A stretch of DNA of 64,000 bases from Rhizobium chutanense (GTDB lineage Bacteria > Pseudomonadota > Alphaproteobacteria > Rhizobiales > Rhizobiaceae): positions 124,001 to 188,000 of the forward strand of contig NZ_NWSV01000009.1 in NCBI RefSeq assembly GCF_002531935.1. Reading direction: 5' to 3'. Made by a program: the position numbers and the translations under genes. This document shows positions 17,048 through 26,403 of this stretch, one piece after another (position 1 is the stretch's first letter; every line of letters starts with the position of its first letter). The notes under the pieces were generated by a model. It did no database searches, had not been told where the DNA came from, and was given only the letters and a program-made list of their open reading frames with translations.

Positions 17048-17995
17048 ATGACCATGAGCAATGCTTCGCATGACAAACCGGCAATGGATCCCGCGCTTCT
17101 CGCCAAGCTCACAGGCGGGCTTGGCGACAGGGGCAGGGTTGCCAAGATCTGCAGCTCCTTCGGGGAAATCTACAGCGAATTCTTTCCCGACGTGATCAAG
17201 AGCGAGACCGGCCTCGAGGTGACGGTCAACTATCTCGGCTGCGAGATCGGCTATAAAAACCACCTGATCGACGACCTGAGCGCCAACGTCACGCTCGTCG
17301 ATGCGACGCTGCGCAACTGGTCGCAGAATATCACGCTTGCCTGTGGCAACGGCTTTGTCATCACGCTGATGGAGCACCTGCTCGGCGCCACCGCCGATAC
17401 GATCGAGGAGCCGGCCGAGCGGCTGCTGTCGATCATCGAAACCGATCTGGCGGTGATGGTTTTCGACAAGATCGCCAAGGTGCTGCGCTCGGCCGTCAAC
17501 GCGCCCGGCGGTTTCGAACCGAGCCTTTCGGCCCCGCACGCCCTTGAGATGCGCGCCCGACCGCCGGAGGACCGCCCGGATGAGTTCGCCGCCGCTATCA
17601 ACATGTCGATCACGCTTGCCGGCATCGTTTCGGAATTTTCGTTGATCGTTCCACAGACGGCGCTGCTCAAGACCAAGGTGACGGCGCCGAAGCCGAAGCG
17701 CCAGACCGGCCAATCGGCCGAATGGACCGAGCAGCTCGGCGACCAGGTCCGCCGCTCGCACGTCACGCTCGAGGCCAAGATCAGGCTGCAGGACCTGACG
17801 CTGCGCACGATATCGAAGCTGATGGTCGGCGACGTCATCCCGTTCCACGACAGCGGCGACGTGCGCGTCGAGGTCAGTGCCAACAGCAAGGAATTGTATG
17901 TGTGCGAGTTCGGGCGTTCAGGCGAAAACTACATGGTCCGCGTCAAGGATACGATGAACTCGGATGACGAACTCATCCGTCATTTAATGAATTAA
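17048..17995 (+). CDS. fliM: flagellar motor switch protein FliM
   Basis: This 315-residue protein starts directly after the motA stop codon. The middle CheC-like domain covers about residues 40-220 and the C-terminal SpoA/FliN-like domain about 230-315 ([20 protein letters not shown]). It forms the C ring with FliG and FliN and receives phosphorylated CheY. The N-terminus ([16 protein letters not shown]) is not the usual EIDALL CheY-binding motif and is strongly diverged. Identification rests on the C-terminal domain and on position. Confidence 0.92.
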   Translation: MTMSNASHDKPAMDPALLAKLTGGLGDRGRVAKICSSFGEIYSEFFPDVIKSETGLEVTVNYLGCEIGYKNHLIDDLSANVTLVDATLRNWSQNITLACGNGFVITLMEHLLGATADTIEEPAERLLSIIETDLAVMVFDKIAKVLRSAVNAPGGFEPSLSAPHALEMRARPPEDRPDEFAAAINMSITLAGIVSEFSLIVPQTALLKTKVTAPKPKRQTGQSAEWTEQLGDQVRRSHVTLEAKIRLQDLTLRTISKLMVGDVIPFHDSGDVRVEVSANSKELYVCEFGRSGENYMVRVKDTMNSDDELIRHLMN

Positions 17996-18060
17996 TCGGT
18001 TCTCTGGCTTTTGGGCTGCAAAGGCAGTTTGAGGCAAGTTTCAACTGGAATAGTGATTTC

Positions 18061-18648
18061 ATGGCAACGAAGAAAACACAGCAGAACAGCGACCTCTCCC
18101 TGGATCTTCCGGGCAGCGAAGCGGATCTCGACCAGGCGATCGACGATCTGCGCGGCGTCCTGAAGCAGGATGCCGATGGCGACCTGTCGCAGTTTGGCGG
18201 CGGCCTGCAGGACGATCCCTTCGCAACCGGAACGGACCTGGCGGCTTTCGGCGGCGAGGCTTCGGAAACGCCGTTCGGCGGCGGCGATTTCGGTGGCGAT
18301 TTCGGCGGCGGCAATGCCGGCGCGGCGGCGGGCATGGATTTCGGCAGCAGTTCCTCCTTCGAGGCTTCTCCGGCTCCGCTCGGCAGCGCCTTGAATTCCA
18401 ACTTCGAACTGATCATGGATATCCCGATCGACGTCCAGATCATGCTCGGCACCAGCCGCATGCAGGTCTCCGGCCTGATGAACCTCAATGAAGGGGCGAC
18501 GATCGCCCTCGACAAGAAAATCGGCGAACCGGTCGAGATTATGGTGAACGGCCGCAGGATTGCCCGCGGTGAAATTACGGTGCTTGATAACGACGACACC
18601 CGATTCGGTGTGAAACTGATAGAAGTTTTGAGTACGAAAAAAGCCTGA
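18061..18648 (+). CDS. fliN: flagellar motor switch protein FliN
   Basis: This 195-residue protein has the FliN SpoA domain at its C-terminus (about residues 115-195), with [40 protein letters not shown] and [14 protein letters not shown]. The N-terminal 110 residues are longer than in most FliN proteins and contain a low-complexity Gly/Phe/Asp stretch (about 73-95). It forms the base of the C ring. The gene lies 65 bases after fliM and 28 bases before fliG. Confidence 0.94.
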   Translation: MATKKTQQNSDLSLDLPGSEADLDQAIDDLRGVLKQDADGDLSQFGGGLQDDPFATGTDLAAFGGEASETPFGGGDFGGDFGGGNAGAAAGMDFGSSSSFEASPAPLGSALNSNFELIMDIPIDVQIMLGTSRMQVSGLMNLNEGATIALDKKIGEPVEIMVNGRRIARGEITVLDNDDTRFGVKLIEVLSTKKA

Positions 18649-18676
18649 TCCCTGTGTGGGACGGAGAGGTTAGACC

Positions 18677-19717
18677 ATGATGGACTTTGACGATTTCGGC
18701 GGCGCGCTAGCCGGGAAACCGTTGACCCAGGCTGAAAAGGCGGCGGCTGTTCTTCTCGCTATGGGAAAGGGAGTCGCCGGCCGGCTGTTGAAATATTTCA
18801 CCCAGGCCGAATTGCAGACCATTATTGCATCCGCTCAGTCGCTGCGCGCCATTCCGCCGGACGAGCTGCTCTCGCTCGTCGGCGAGTTCGAAGACCTCTT
18901 CACCGAGGGCGCCGGCCTGATGGACAACGCCAAGGCGATCGAAGCCATTCTGGAAGAAGGCCTGACGCCCGACGAAGTCGACAGCCTGCTCGGCCGCCGC
19001 ACGGCATTCCAGGCCTACGAAACCTCGATCTGGGATCGCCTCAGCGAGGCGGAGCCGACATTCGTGGCCCAGTTCCTGCTGCGCGAACATCCGCAGACCG
19101 TTGCCTATATTCTTTCGATGATGCCGTCCAACTTCGGCGCCAAGGTGCTGCTGCAGCTTCCCGACAATCGCCGTGCCGACATCATGAACCGAACGGTCAA
19201 TATGAAGACCGTCAGCCCGAAGGCTGCGCAGATCATCGAGAACCAGGTGATGACGCTGCTTGCCGAGATCGAGGCAGAGCGCAACGCCGCCGGCTCGACG
19301 AAGGTCGCCGATCTCATGAACGAGCTCGACAAGCCGCAGGTCGATACGCTGCTCACTTCGCTCGAATCGATCAGCCGCGAATCGGTCAACAAGGTCCGCC
19401 CGAAGATCTTCCTGTTCGAAGACCTCATGTACATGCCGCAGCGCAGCCGCGTCCTGCTGCTCAACGACATCTCGACGGATGTGCTCACCGTCGCGCTGCG
19501 CGGCTCGCCGGCCGATATCCGCGAGTCTGTTCTCTCCGCCATCAGCCCGCGTCAGCGCCGCATGATCGAATCGGATCTGCAGAGCGGCATGGGCGGCGTC
19601 AATCCGCGCGAGATTGCCATTGCGCGGCGCGCCGTGGCGCAGGAAGCGATTCGCCTGGCCAACTCGGGCCAGATCGAGCTCAAGGAGAAGGAAGGCGACG
19701 CTTCGGCAGCCGCGTAA
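18677..19717 (+). CDS. fliG: flagellar motor switch protein FliG
   Basis: This 346-residue protein has the three FliG domains. The N-terminal part binds FliF, the middle carries EHPQTVAYILSMMPSNFGAK at about residue 135, and the C-terminal part carries the torque helix with charged residues (LRGSPADIRESVLSAISPRQ). It couples stator movement to rotor rotation and sets rotation direction. An SD-like GGAGAGG precedes the ATG. It is followed by a 324-base gap with strong palindromes before flhB. Confidence 0.96.
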   Translation: MMDFDDFGGALAGKPLTQAEKAAAVLLAMGKGVAGRLLKYFTQAELQTIIASAQSLRAIPPDELLSLVGEFEDLFTEGAGLMDNAKAIEAILEEGLTPDEVDSLLGRRTAFQAYETSIWDRLSEAEPTFVAQFLLREHPQTVAYILSMMPSNFGAKVLLQLPDNRRADIMNRTVNMKTVSPKAAQIIENQVMTLLAEIEAERNAAGSTKVADLMNELDKPQVDTLLTSLESISRESVNKVRPKIFLFEDLMYMPQRSRVLLLNDISTDVLTVALRGSPADIRESVLSAISPRQRRMIESDLQSGMGGVNPREIAIARRAVAQEAIRLANSGQIELKEKEGDASAAA

Positions 19718-19767
19718 AGCGGATCGCATCGGAGTCACGCGGCACGCTTCAGCACCTTCGTTTCATC

Positions 19768-19943
19768 CATGTCGCCCGGAAGCGCTCGGCCCTTCCGGGC
19801 GACATGCTTTGGCACCGCGAGACTGTTGACAAATCAGGCATGCCGAACGGCGGCTGTTGATCGCCATCCCTGAGGCGACTACCCTTCGAGCAATAGGTTG
19901 CGCTAAAGCGCGTCGCACGGACCTCGGTCACGCGACGCGCTTT
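19768..19943. repeat. two strong palindromes in the fliG-flhB gap
   Basis: The 324 bases between fliG and flhB contain no gene. A perfect 15-bp stem (19768-19782 with 19792-19806) is followed about 100 bases later by a perfect 12-bp stem (19905-19916 with 19932-19943) built on AAAGCGCGTCGC. Both resemble the GTCGC-containing palindromes of rhizobial intergenic mosaic elements (RIME). The first lies 50 bases after fliG and could act as a terminator or processing site, which would separate flhB from the motA-fliG unit. Confidence 0.6.
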
Positions 19944-20041
19944 CGCTCTTCACGCTGATGCAGATCGCCATCCGAACACCGCTTCGCAGTTTCGGCGTCA
20001 TGCACTGGGTGCGGCCTGTTTCTTTTATGGAGGGCTGCGAC

Positions 20042-21121
20042 TTGGCAGACGATGACAAGGACAGCAAAACAGAAGCCCCGACCGCGAAAAAGCAAACCGA
20101 TGCCGCGGAGAAAGGCAACGTCCCGTTTTCGCGCGAGCTGTCGATCTTTTCGACCATCCTTGCCACTTACATCTACCTGGTGTTTTTCCTCCCCGAGGGC
20201 GTCGGGCGCATGACGGAGACGCTGCGCGACATCTTCGAGCAGCCAGACCAATGGAAGATCGAGACGGGGCCGGATATCCTTTCGCTATTCGTCCGGCTCG
20301 GCTGGGCAACCGCGGCGTTGGTGGCGCCGGCTCTCATCCTGTTCATGGTGTTCGGCATCGCCTCCTCCATCTTCCAGAACCTGCCGACACCGGTGCTCGA
20401 ACGCATCCGTCCGCAGGCCTCGCGCATCTCTCCCGTCAAAGGCTGGGAACGGCTGTTCAGCCTGCCCGGTCTCATCGAGTTCGGAAAATCGCTGTTCAAG
20501 GTCGTCGTCGTCGGCGTGATCCTGTTTTTCGTGCTCCGGAGCGAATATTTCAGCTCGATCGACGCAATGTTCTCCGACCCGCAGACGATCCTCGTGCGGA
20601 TCACCGCGGCGATGCGCAAGATCATCATCGTCATGCTGATCGCGACCGCGATCGTGGCGATCGCCGACGTTTTCTGGACGCGCCATCACTGGTTCACCGA
20701 ACTGAAGATGACGCGGCACGAGGTCAAGGAAGAAAACAAGCAGGCGCAGGGCGACCCTGTCGTCAAGGGCCGGCAGCGCTCGCTGATGCGCGACCGCGCG
20801 CGCCGGCGCATGATCGCCGACGTGCACCGCGCAACGCTCGTCATCGCCAACCCGACGCACTATGCGGTGGCGCTGCGTTACGCGCGCGAAGAGAACGACG
20901 CGCCGGTGGTGCTGGCCAAGGGCCAGGACCTCATCGCCCTCAAGATCAGGGAGATCGCCGAGCAGAACGGTATCCCGGTGTTCGAAGATCCGCCGCTTGC
21001 GCGCTCCATGTTTGCGCAAGTCTCGGTCGATAGTGTCATCCCGTCAGTCTTCTATAAGGCCGTTGCGGAGCTGATCCACCGGGTCTACGCCGCAGACGCC
21101 AAGAACAAACGGGTAAGATAA
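20042..21121 (+). CDS. flhB: flagellar type III export protein FlhB
   Basis: This 359-residue protein has an N-terminal charged tail ([20 protein letters not shown]), four membrane helices between about residues 30 and 210, and a cytoplasmic domain with the autocleavage motif NPTH (in [14 protein letters not shown], near residue 264). FlhB controls export substrate switching between hook and filament. I chose the TTG at 20042, which has GGAGGG seven bases upstream. The ATG at 20027 has no SD. Confidence 0.95.
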   Translation: MADDDKDSKTEAPTAKKQTDAAEKGNVPFSRELSIFSTILATYIYLVFFLPEGVGRMTETLRDIFEQPDQWKIETGPDILSLFVRLGWATAALVAPALILFMVFGIASSIFQNLPTPVLERIRPQASRISPVKGWERLFSLPGLIEFGKSLFKVVVVGVILFFVLRSEYFSSIDAMFSDPQTILVRITAAMRKIIIVMLIATAIVAIADVFWTRHHWFTELKMTRHEVKEENKQAQGDPVVKGRQRSLMRDRARRRMIADVHRATLVIANPTHYAVALRYAREENDAPVVLAKGQDLIALKIREIAEQNGIPVFEDPPLARSMFAQVSVDSVIPSVFYKAVAELIHRVYAADAKNKRVR

Positions 21122-21126
21122 GCCGA

Positions 21127-21570
21127 ATGAAAAAATGCCCCCACTCTACCCAGCGTGAGAAAATCCTGGCAGAAGCGATCAGCCCGGTCGCCACCGAACT
21201 GCGCCTTCTGGATGCCTCTGACCTTATTTCACTGCTGCGCTTCGAGTATTACGGCAATCTTTCCGATCTCGTCGCCTCGGCAGCCGAGCTTTTCTTTCAT
21301 CCCGGCACGGTAAATTTCGGCCTGGGCGGCAACTATACGCTGGAATGGGGCGGCAAACCCGAAGTCGTGCTCGATCTGGAAATCAAGCCGCGCGGCGTCA
21401 CCGTCTATGCCCAGCTCACGCTTGCCGAAGACCATGCCGGCATCGAGATCAACCACATCGCCTTCCAAAATCCCTCGGCCGATCCCGACGAGAACACCAT
21501 CTTCCTGAAAAAGAGCCTTCGGGAATCGCGTTACAACGTCAACCAGCCGCCACGGGCGCTGGCCGGCTGA
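21127..21570 (+). CDS. uncharacterised protein downstream of flhB
   Basis: I do not recognise a family for this 147-residue protein. It begins 5 bases after the flhB stop codon and so is co-transcribed with it. It has no signal peptide or membrane helix and looks like a small globular cytoplasmic protein. The first 50 residues appear helical (ISPVATELRLLDASDLISLL), and the middle is rich in beta strands (GGNYTLEWGGKPEVVLDLEI). A Pro/Asp-rich loop lies near residues 115-123. Its fixed place between flhB and visR suggests a flagellar role, which is inference only. Confidence 0.8.
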   Translation: MKKCPHSTQREKILAEAISPVATELRLLDASDLISLLRFEYYGNLSDLVASAAELFFHPGTVNFGLGGNYTLEWGGKPEVVLDLEIKPRGVTVYAQLTLAEDHAGIEINHIAFQNPSADPDENTIFLKKSLRESRYNVNQPPRALAG

Positions 21571-21611
21571 GGTCTGCTCTCAGGACAACTGAATCCGCCT
21601 TCGACAGCGCA

Positions 21612-21696
21612 TAAAGCATGTCGCGCCAAACCGTGCAGCGGTTTCGCGCGACATGCATAAAAACAATGGCCCCGAAATCGGAACCGATTTTCGGGC
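21612..21696. repeat. RIME-like two-palindrome repeat
   Basis: The first palindrome pairs 21616-21626 (GCATGTCGCGC) with 21646-21656 and continues inward as AAACCG/CGGTTT around a 5-nt loop. The second pairs 21671-21681 with 21684-21695 (CCCGAAATCGG) with one bulge. Two such palindromes joined by a short AT-rich spacer are the layout of the rhizobial intergenic mosaic element. It lies between the convergent ends of the unknown gene at 21127 and visR, where it may also end transcription. Confidence 0.75.
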
Positions 21697-21712
21697 TCCT
21701 GCGCCGTCGGCT

Positions 21713-22459
21713 TCAGCTGATATAGCCGAGCCGGATTGCCTTGGCGATCGCCTGGATGCGGTTGACGGAATCGAGCTTGATGGTCGCCGAGCCGAGATAG
21801 GCGTTGACGGTGTGCACGGAGAGGCCGAGCTTCTCGGCGATCTCTTCGCTGATGCGGCCGTCGCCGGCAAGCTGGAGACAGGCGATCTCGCGTTCGCTGA
21901 GCGCCTCGGCGGCAGCCGTGCGGCGTTCGTCGAGCGACAGCAGGTCCATCATGATATGGCAGCAGCGACCGTGCAGCTCGACGATCGTATCGCTCGAGGG
22001 GTCGATCTCGTCGCCGGTGAAAAGGATGAAACCGTTGCCGACGGCGCCGAGCCGCACCGGGAAGGCAAGGCCGGAAAAAGGCAGAATACCGTCCTGCAGC
22101 CGCGTCATGAACGGCGCGAAGTCGGCAGGACCGGGCGCAGCACGGTCGTAGCCGCCGGCCCATGAGAGCGGCAACAAGGATTTTTCGATATGGTCGAGAA
22201 GAATATCGCCGTAGGCATCGGTGAAAGCCTTGCCGAAACCGGCATTGGCAGAACCCCAGTTCTCGAGTTCGCAGACCAGGCGCTGTTTTGCCGGAATACC
22301 CGAGCCGCTGACACGAAAGATCGCGAACCCCTGCGCGTCGGCAAGCTTCTGCATCGCAATCAGCCGCGGGAAAAGATCGGAGCGGCTGGAAATCCTGTTC
22401 ACACGCACCATGCGCAGCTGCTCGGCGCTGCTCATCGTCCTGGCTGATGGGTGCCCCAT
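21713..22459 (-). CDS. visR: VisR, LuxR-type master regulator of motility
   Basis: This 248-residue protein has an N-terminal autoinducer-binding-like domain (about residues 10-165) and a C-terminal LuxR helix-turn-helix at about 180-245 (ALSEREIACLQLAGDGRISE, then KLGLSVHTVNAYLGSATIKL). In S. meliloti VisN and VisR act together, probably as a heteromer, at the top of the flagellar hierarchy and activate rem. The gene starts 8 bases after visN ends, so they form one unit. Identification rests on the family, the pairing and the position between fliF and flhB. Confidence 0.92.
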   Translation of the reverse strand: MGHPSARTMSSAEQLRMVRVNRISSRSDLFPRLIAMQKLADAQGFAIFRVSGSGIPAKQRLVCELENWGSANAGFGKAFTDAYGDILLDHIEKSLLPLSWAGGYDRAAPGPADFAPFMTRLQDGILPFSGLAFPVRLGAVGNGFILFTGDEIDPSSDTIVELHGRCCHIMMDLLSLDERRTAAAEALSEREIACLQLAGDGRISEEIAEKLGLSVHTVNAYLGSATIKLDSVNRIQAIAKAIRLGYIS

Positions 22460-22467
22460 AGATCCCC

Positions 22468-23214
22468 CTATACGAGATTATTGCGGACGGCGAAGGCAAT
22501 GGCCTCTGACCGGGTCTTGGTCGCCGTCTTGCGCATCACGCTGGTGATGTAGTTGTTGATGGTGTTGCGGGAAATTCCGAGGATCATCGCGATCTCGTCG
22601 CTGGTCTTGCCCTCGGCGATCCAGAACAGGCATTCCAGCTCGCGATCCGTCAAATCGAAATCGCGATCGACCCTGGTGCCACCGCAGCGCAGGAAACTCG
22701 CGACATAACCTGCAAGCAGGCCGACATCCCGCAGGCGCTCCGGCGAAAGGATGAACCCCTCGCCGAACAGGAACATCAGGGCCAGCCGCGACCGGCCGAC
22801 ATTGAAGGTCACCGAACAATATTGGCGGCTGGCGCCGTCCGGCACGTCGGCATTGTCAGGCATGAGAGCAAAATTCGGCTGGAAGACCTGCATGCATTTT
22901 TCCAGCTCCGTCGAACGGGCATAGCCGCGCACCAGATCATTGGCGATATCCCTGACCAGGTCGAAGGGCCAATCGGACGAAACGATGAAATCGAGGCCGC
23001 TTTCCTGGAGAAGATCGCAGCGCGCCAGAAGGTAGTGCGAAGCACCGACATACTCTGTCAGCGCACGCAGACCGGACTGCAACCTGCCAGTGTCGGCGAC
23101 ACCGTGCAGGCGCTGGAGCAGTTCATCGCGCGGCAACAGATCCGGCACCACCGCACTCGCGAAATTCGACATTTGCCTCTCGCCTTTGCTCGCCAGAATT
23201 ACGTCCATATCCAT
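22468..23214 (-). CDS. visN: VisN, LuxR-type master regulator of motility
   Basis: This protein of about 248 residues has the same layout as VisR: an N-terminal ligand-binding-like domain and a C-terminal LuxR HTH (LTDRELECLFWIAEGKTSDE, then ILGISRNTINNYITSVMRKT). It pairs with VisR as the class I motility activator. The ATG at 23214 has AGGA eight bases upstream. A second ATG at 23172, with GAGAGG close by, is an alternative that would remove 14 residues. It is followed directly by visR. Confidence 0.9.
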   Translation of the reverse strand: MDMDVILASKGERQMSNFASAVVPDLLPRDELLQRLHGVADTGRLQSGLRALTEYVGASHYLLARCDLLQESGLDFIVSSDWPFDLVRDIANDLVRGYARSTELEKCMQVFQPNFALMPDNADVPDGASRQYCSVTFNVGRSRLALMFLFGEGFILSPERLRDVGLLAGYVASFLRCGGTRVDRDFDLTDRELECLFWIAEGKTSDEIAMILGISRNTINNYITSVMRKTATKTRSEAIAFAVRNNLV

Positions 23215-23553
23215 CGGCAATGTCCTGCGGCTGAGAAACGATCAAAATCGGTGCAACAGCAATTTTTGTGTAAGGGATTCAATTCAAGTCCGCTCGAATC
23301 CCACTTCGAATCACCTAAGGGTAAGCGAGACGATGCAAATCGCCATCTCCGACTTCTAGGGATTTACTTCCGCTGCCGCCCATGCACTGATTCGATGACC
23401 AATTCCACCCCTCAAGATATGGGGAGGCTAAGATGATTCTGGCGGTCTCGCAACTTCATTCGCCTTTTACGCGAGTCCGCCCATCGAGTTCCCGGCAGCG
23501 CGGGGAATCACGGACACTGACGACGCTACAGGAAATGAAACCTGGCACCGATA
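23215..23553 (-). promoter_or_regulatory. upstream region of visN
   Basis: This 339-base gap lies between the visN start and the fliF terminator and should carry the visNR promoter. It holds no gene I can support, only short open frames without family similarity. I cannot point to a specific promoter or operator. Confidence 0.3.
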
Positions 23554-23577
23554 GAAAAAAGGCCGGTTGCCCGGCCT
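23548..23577 (-). terminator. intrinsic terminator after fliF
   Basis: A 7-bp GC stem (23560-23566 with 23571-23577) is followed on the minus strand by TTTTTTCTATCG. It lies 7 bases past the fliF stop codon and ends the long che-fliF run, so visN needs its own promoter. Confidence 0.8.
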
Positions 23578-23583
23578 CTTTTC

Positions 23584-25275
23584 TTATGCTGCGTCGTCGA
23601 TCGCCCATTTCCGGAGGATTTTCGCGGCGCGCTCCTCGTTGATCTCGACCATGCGGGAGAGCTTGCGTTCCGGGCCTTCCTTGACGCGGCGGTTGAAGTT
23701 GCCGTCGTCGTCGCCGAGGCTGAGCAGATCTTCGGTGCTGTCGAAGCCGAAGTCGGAGCCGAAGCCGTCCATGAGGGCGCCTCCAGGGGCGCCGGCCGCC
23801 GGCGCGAAGTCCGGAAGCTCGAGGCCGGCCGCTTCCGGCGTCGCGTCGCCGAGAACCGAGGTGGCGCCATTGCCGCTGACGCTGCGCACCAGAGGCCGCA
23901 GGCCCATCCAGACCACCACGAAGGCGACCGCGACGAAGGCCAGCGAGTTGATGATGCCGGCAAGGTTGCGGCTCAGCATGTCCATGACGCGGACACCGCC
24001 GGTGGCGTCTTCGAGAAGCTGGTTTTCGAGGAAGTCCATGGCCGTGACGGTGACGACGTCGCCGCGCTTGGCGTCGATGCCGGCTGCCGAAGCGACGATG
24101 TTCTTCATCTCGGCAACATAGGCGTCGATCTTGGCCTGGTCGGCGGGTTCGCCAACCATCTTGGCGATGCGGCCCTTGTTGACCACCACGGCGATCGAAA
24201 GTTTCTCGACCTTGTAGCTGTTGCGGGTCGTCGCCGTCGTCTTGCTGTTGATTTCGTAGTTGGTCTGCTCTTCGCGCTTGTCGGACTTGTCCTCCGATGC
24301 CGGCCCGGTGGAACCACCGGCCTCGGGAGCGGCCTGCGGAATGTTCTGCTCGACCGTCGCGGCGCTATCGGACTGCTTCTGCTGCGACTGCTGGGCTTCC
24401 TTCGTCGAGCGGACCGAGCGTTCGACCTTGGATTCGGGATCGTAGGTCGTTTCCTGGATCTGCTGCGCGTCCGTGTTGAGATCGGCGGTGACGCTGGAGC
24501 GGAAGTTGTCCATGCCGAGGAAGGGGGCCAAGGCCTTGTCGATGTTGGATTCGACTTCCTGCTGAACGTTCTGGACGATGCCGAGCGAGCGGTTCAACGA
24601 ACTGTTGCTCGCGTCGTCGCCGGAGGCGAGCAACTGACCGGCAGAATCGAGGATCGTCACGTCATCGACGTCAAGCCCCGGCACGGCCGAGGCGACGAGG
24701 TGGCGGATCGAAGTCGCCGCACTCCGCCCAGTGGCGGCGCTGGCGCGAATCATGACGGAGGCGGTCGGCTTCTGCTCCTGCTTGCGGAAGTTTCCGACCT
24801 CCGGCATGACGATATGCACGCGCGCGGCTGTGATACCCGAGATCGACTGGATGGTGCGAGCGATTTCGCCTTCCAGCGCTCGAACCCGCGTTACCTCCTG
24901 CATGAAGGAGGTCAGGCCGAGCGAGCCGACATTGTCGAAAAGTTCGTAACCGGCATTGGCGCTGTTCGGCAGGCCGCGCTCGGCAAGCATCAGGCGAGCC
25001 TTGCCCGTCATGCCCGCGGGGACGCTGATGCTGGAGCCGTCGGTGCCGACCTGGAAATTGATGTTGGCTTCGGCAAGCGCCATGCTGATCTGGTTGAGAT
25101 CCGGCTGGTCCAGACCGACATAGAGCGTTTCCTGTGCCGGTTTGTTGACGAAAAGGGCGGCCGCAAGGACGATTGCGATGGAGACGGCGCCGACGCCTCC
25201 GAGAATCATCAGGCGTGTTCGGCCAAGGGAACCGAAGTTCTTAAATATCTGAACTAATTGATTTAACAGATTCAT
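23584..25275 (-). CDS. fliF: flagellar MS-ring protein FliF
   Basis: This 563-residue protein has two membrane helices, near residues 24-43 (MILGGVGAVSIAIVLAAALF) and 445-465 (IINSLAFVAVAFVVVWMGLR). The large periplasmic ring-building domain between them includes the YscJ/FliF family segment LFDNVGSLGLTSFMQEVTRV. The C-terminal tail (about 520-563) contains the FliG-binding helix ISRMVEINEERAAKILRKWA-like segment. It builds the ring on which the rotor assembles. It lies 167 bases after cheT on the same strand. Confidence 0.96.
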   Translation of the reverse strand: MNLLNQLVQIFKNFGSLGRTRLMILGGVGAVSIAIVLAAALFVNKPAQETLYVGLDQPDLNQISMALAEANINFQVGTDGSSISVPAGMTGKARLMLAERGLPNSANAGYELFDNVGSLGLTSFMQEVTRVRALEGEIARTIQSISGITAARVHIVMPEVGNFRKQEQKPTASVMIRASAATGRSAATSIRHLVASAVPGLDVDDVTILDSAGQLLASGDDASNSSLNRSLGIVQNVQQEVESNIDKALAPFLGMDNFRSSVTADLNTDAQQIQETTYDPESKVERSVRSTKEAQQSQQKQSDSAATVEQNIPQAAPEAGGSTGPASEDKSDKREEQTNYEINSKTTATTRNSYKVEKLSIAVVVNKGRIAKMVGEPADQAKIDAYVAEMKNIVASAAGIDAKRGDVVTVTAMDFLENQLLEDATGGVRVMDMLSRNLAGIINSLAFVAVAFVVVWMGLRPLVRSVSGNGATSVLGDATPEAAGLELPDFAPAAGAPGGALMDGFGSDFGFDSTEDLLSLGDDDGNFNRRVKEGPERKLSRMVEINEERAAKILRKWAIDDAA

Positions 25276-25442
25276 TCTGTTCTCGCGCGATCCGTCAAAG
25301 ACAAAGCAGGCTTATTGCCTCATCTGACGAATAATCGGCGAAACTTGTGCGAGCGTTTCGTAAAGCGCGTGCGGGAGCGAAAGGCTCCCCGTTTCATGCA
25401 GTCGTTATCCCGGCACCGCGGCACACGTCGCGGCGGCATGCA

Positions 25443-25832
25443 TTAGAAGAAATCGAAGTCGCCGGCCGCCTTGCTCAGCGGCTGGGAATGGCCGTGGCGG
25501 GTGGCGCCGCCCAACGCCTTCTGCATCTCCGCCAGCTTGACGAGGCTGAGCGCGGTCGCGACGTCGACTGCCCAGCCGTGCGGGATTTCGCCGGTGATGG
25601 TGTCGATGAACTCGGCAAGGCCGCGGGACTTCTGCACGGCCAGATCGATGCCCTGCATGACCTTCATGGCATCAGGCGAATTGAGGATTTCGGCGCCGCC
25701 GAGGTCGAGAAGCTGCGGCTCGATGCGCTCGATGAGGTAGGCAACATCGTGAAGTTCGGAAACGATGCGCATCAGGATGTCGCTCAGCGCTTCGACAGGC
25801 GCAGGCGGCTCCATCACCGGGTTAAATGTCAT
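25443..25832 (-). CDS. cheT: CheT, small chemotaxis protein of rhizobia
   Basis: This 129-residue protein is mainly helical (ALSDILMRIVSELHDVAYLI, then GIDLAVQKSRGLAEFIDTIT). It lies last in the che operon, 16 bases after cheD, which is the place of cheT in S. meliloti. There CheT has been described as a remote CheZ-like protein acting on phosphorylated CheY; I rely on that literature and on position. The ATG at 25832 is chosen because GTGAGG precedes it; the frame is open further upstream into cheD. Confidence 0.8.
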   Translation of the reverse strand: MTFNPVMEPPAPVEALSDILMRIVSELHDVAYLIERIEPQLLDLGGAEILNSPDAMKVMQGIDLAVQKSRGLAEFIDTITGEIPHGWAVDVATALSLVKLAEMQKALGGATRHGHSQPLSKAAGDFDFF

Positions 25833-25848
25833 ATAAAAATCCTCACCA

Positions 25849-26403
25849 TCAAAAGAATTCGATACTGGTTTCGACGGGCTTCGACGGAGCGGCGGGGCGC
25901 TGCTCGAGAGCGACGGTTCTCTGCGTTTCGGCACCGGTCAGGGGGTATTGCCGGGCACGACCGGAGACCGGCCAATATTCAAGCTTGCGTCCATGCTCTC
26001 CGCCTGTGGAGGAACCGACCACCGGAATGCCTTCATCCCTCAGGAACTGCATGGCGAAGGCCGCGTTCTGCTCACCGACATTGGAGAATGTCGAGATCGT
26101 CTTCGCGCCGCCGAAGATCTTCGCCTCCAGCCGGTCGCGCCGGGCGCCCTGCTTCAGAAGACCGTTGATCAGCAGTTCCATCAGATGCACGCCGTAACGC
26201 GTGGCATCGCCGCCAGATGTCGGCGACGTCGCCGAACCGGGCAGCAGGAAGTGGTTCATGCCGCCGATGCCAGCGACGGGGTCCCGGAGGCACGCAGCCA
26301 CGCAGGAACCGAGAATGGTCGAGAGGACCGCATTCGGATCGCTCAGAACCTTGTACTCGCCCTGAATGATGTGCACGCGGCGGGCTGCCCCCTCATTGGT
26401 CAT
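25849..26403 (-). CDS. cheD: chemoreceptor glutamine deamidase CheD
   Basis: This 184-residue protein carries the CheD active site: Cys34 in [14 protein letters not shown] and His51 in GGMNHFLLP, 17 residues apart as in characterised CheD enzymes. It deamidates Gln residues of chemoreceptors to Glu and so tunes their signalling. The start overlaps the cheY2 stop by 4 bases. Confidence 0.95.
   Translation of the reverse strand: MTNEGAARRVHIIQGEYKVLSDPNAVLSTILGSCVAACLRDPVAGIGGMNHFLLPGSATSPTSGGDATRYGVHLMELLINGLLKQGARRDRLEAKIFGGAKTISTFSNVGEQNAAFAMQFLRDEGIPVVGSSTGGEHGRKLEYWPVSGRARQYPLTGAETQRTVALEQRPAAPSKPVETSIEFF

Noticed and set aside
16142..17848. 568-codon open frame on the minus strand opposite motA and fliM
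   Set aside because: It spans the junction of two well-supported genes on the other strand and shows no domain.
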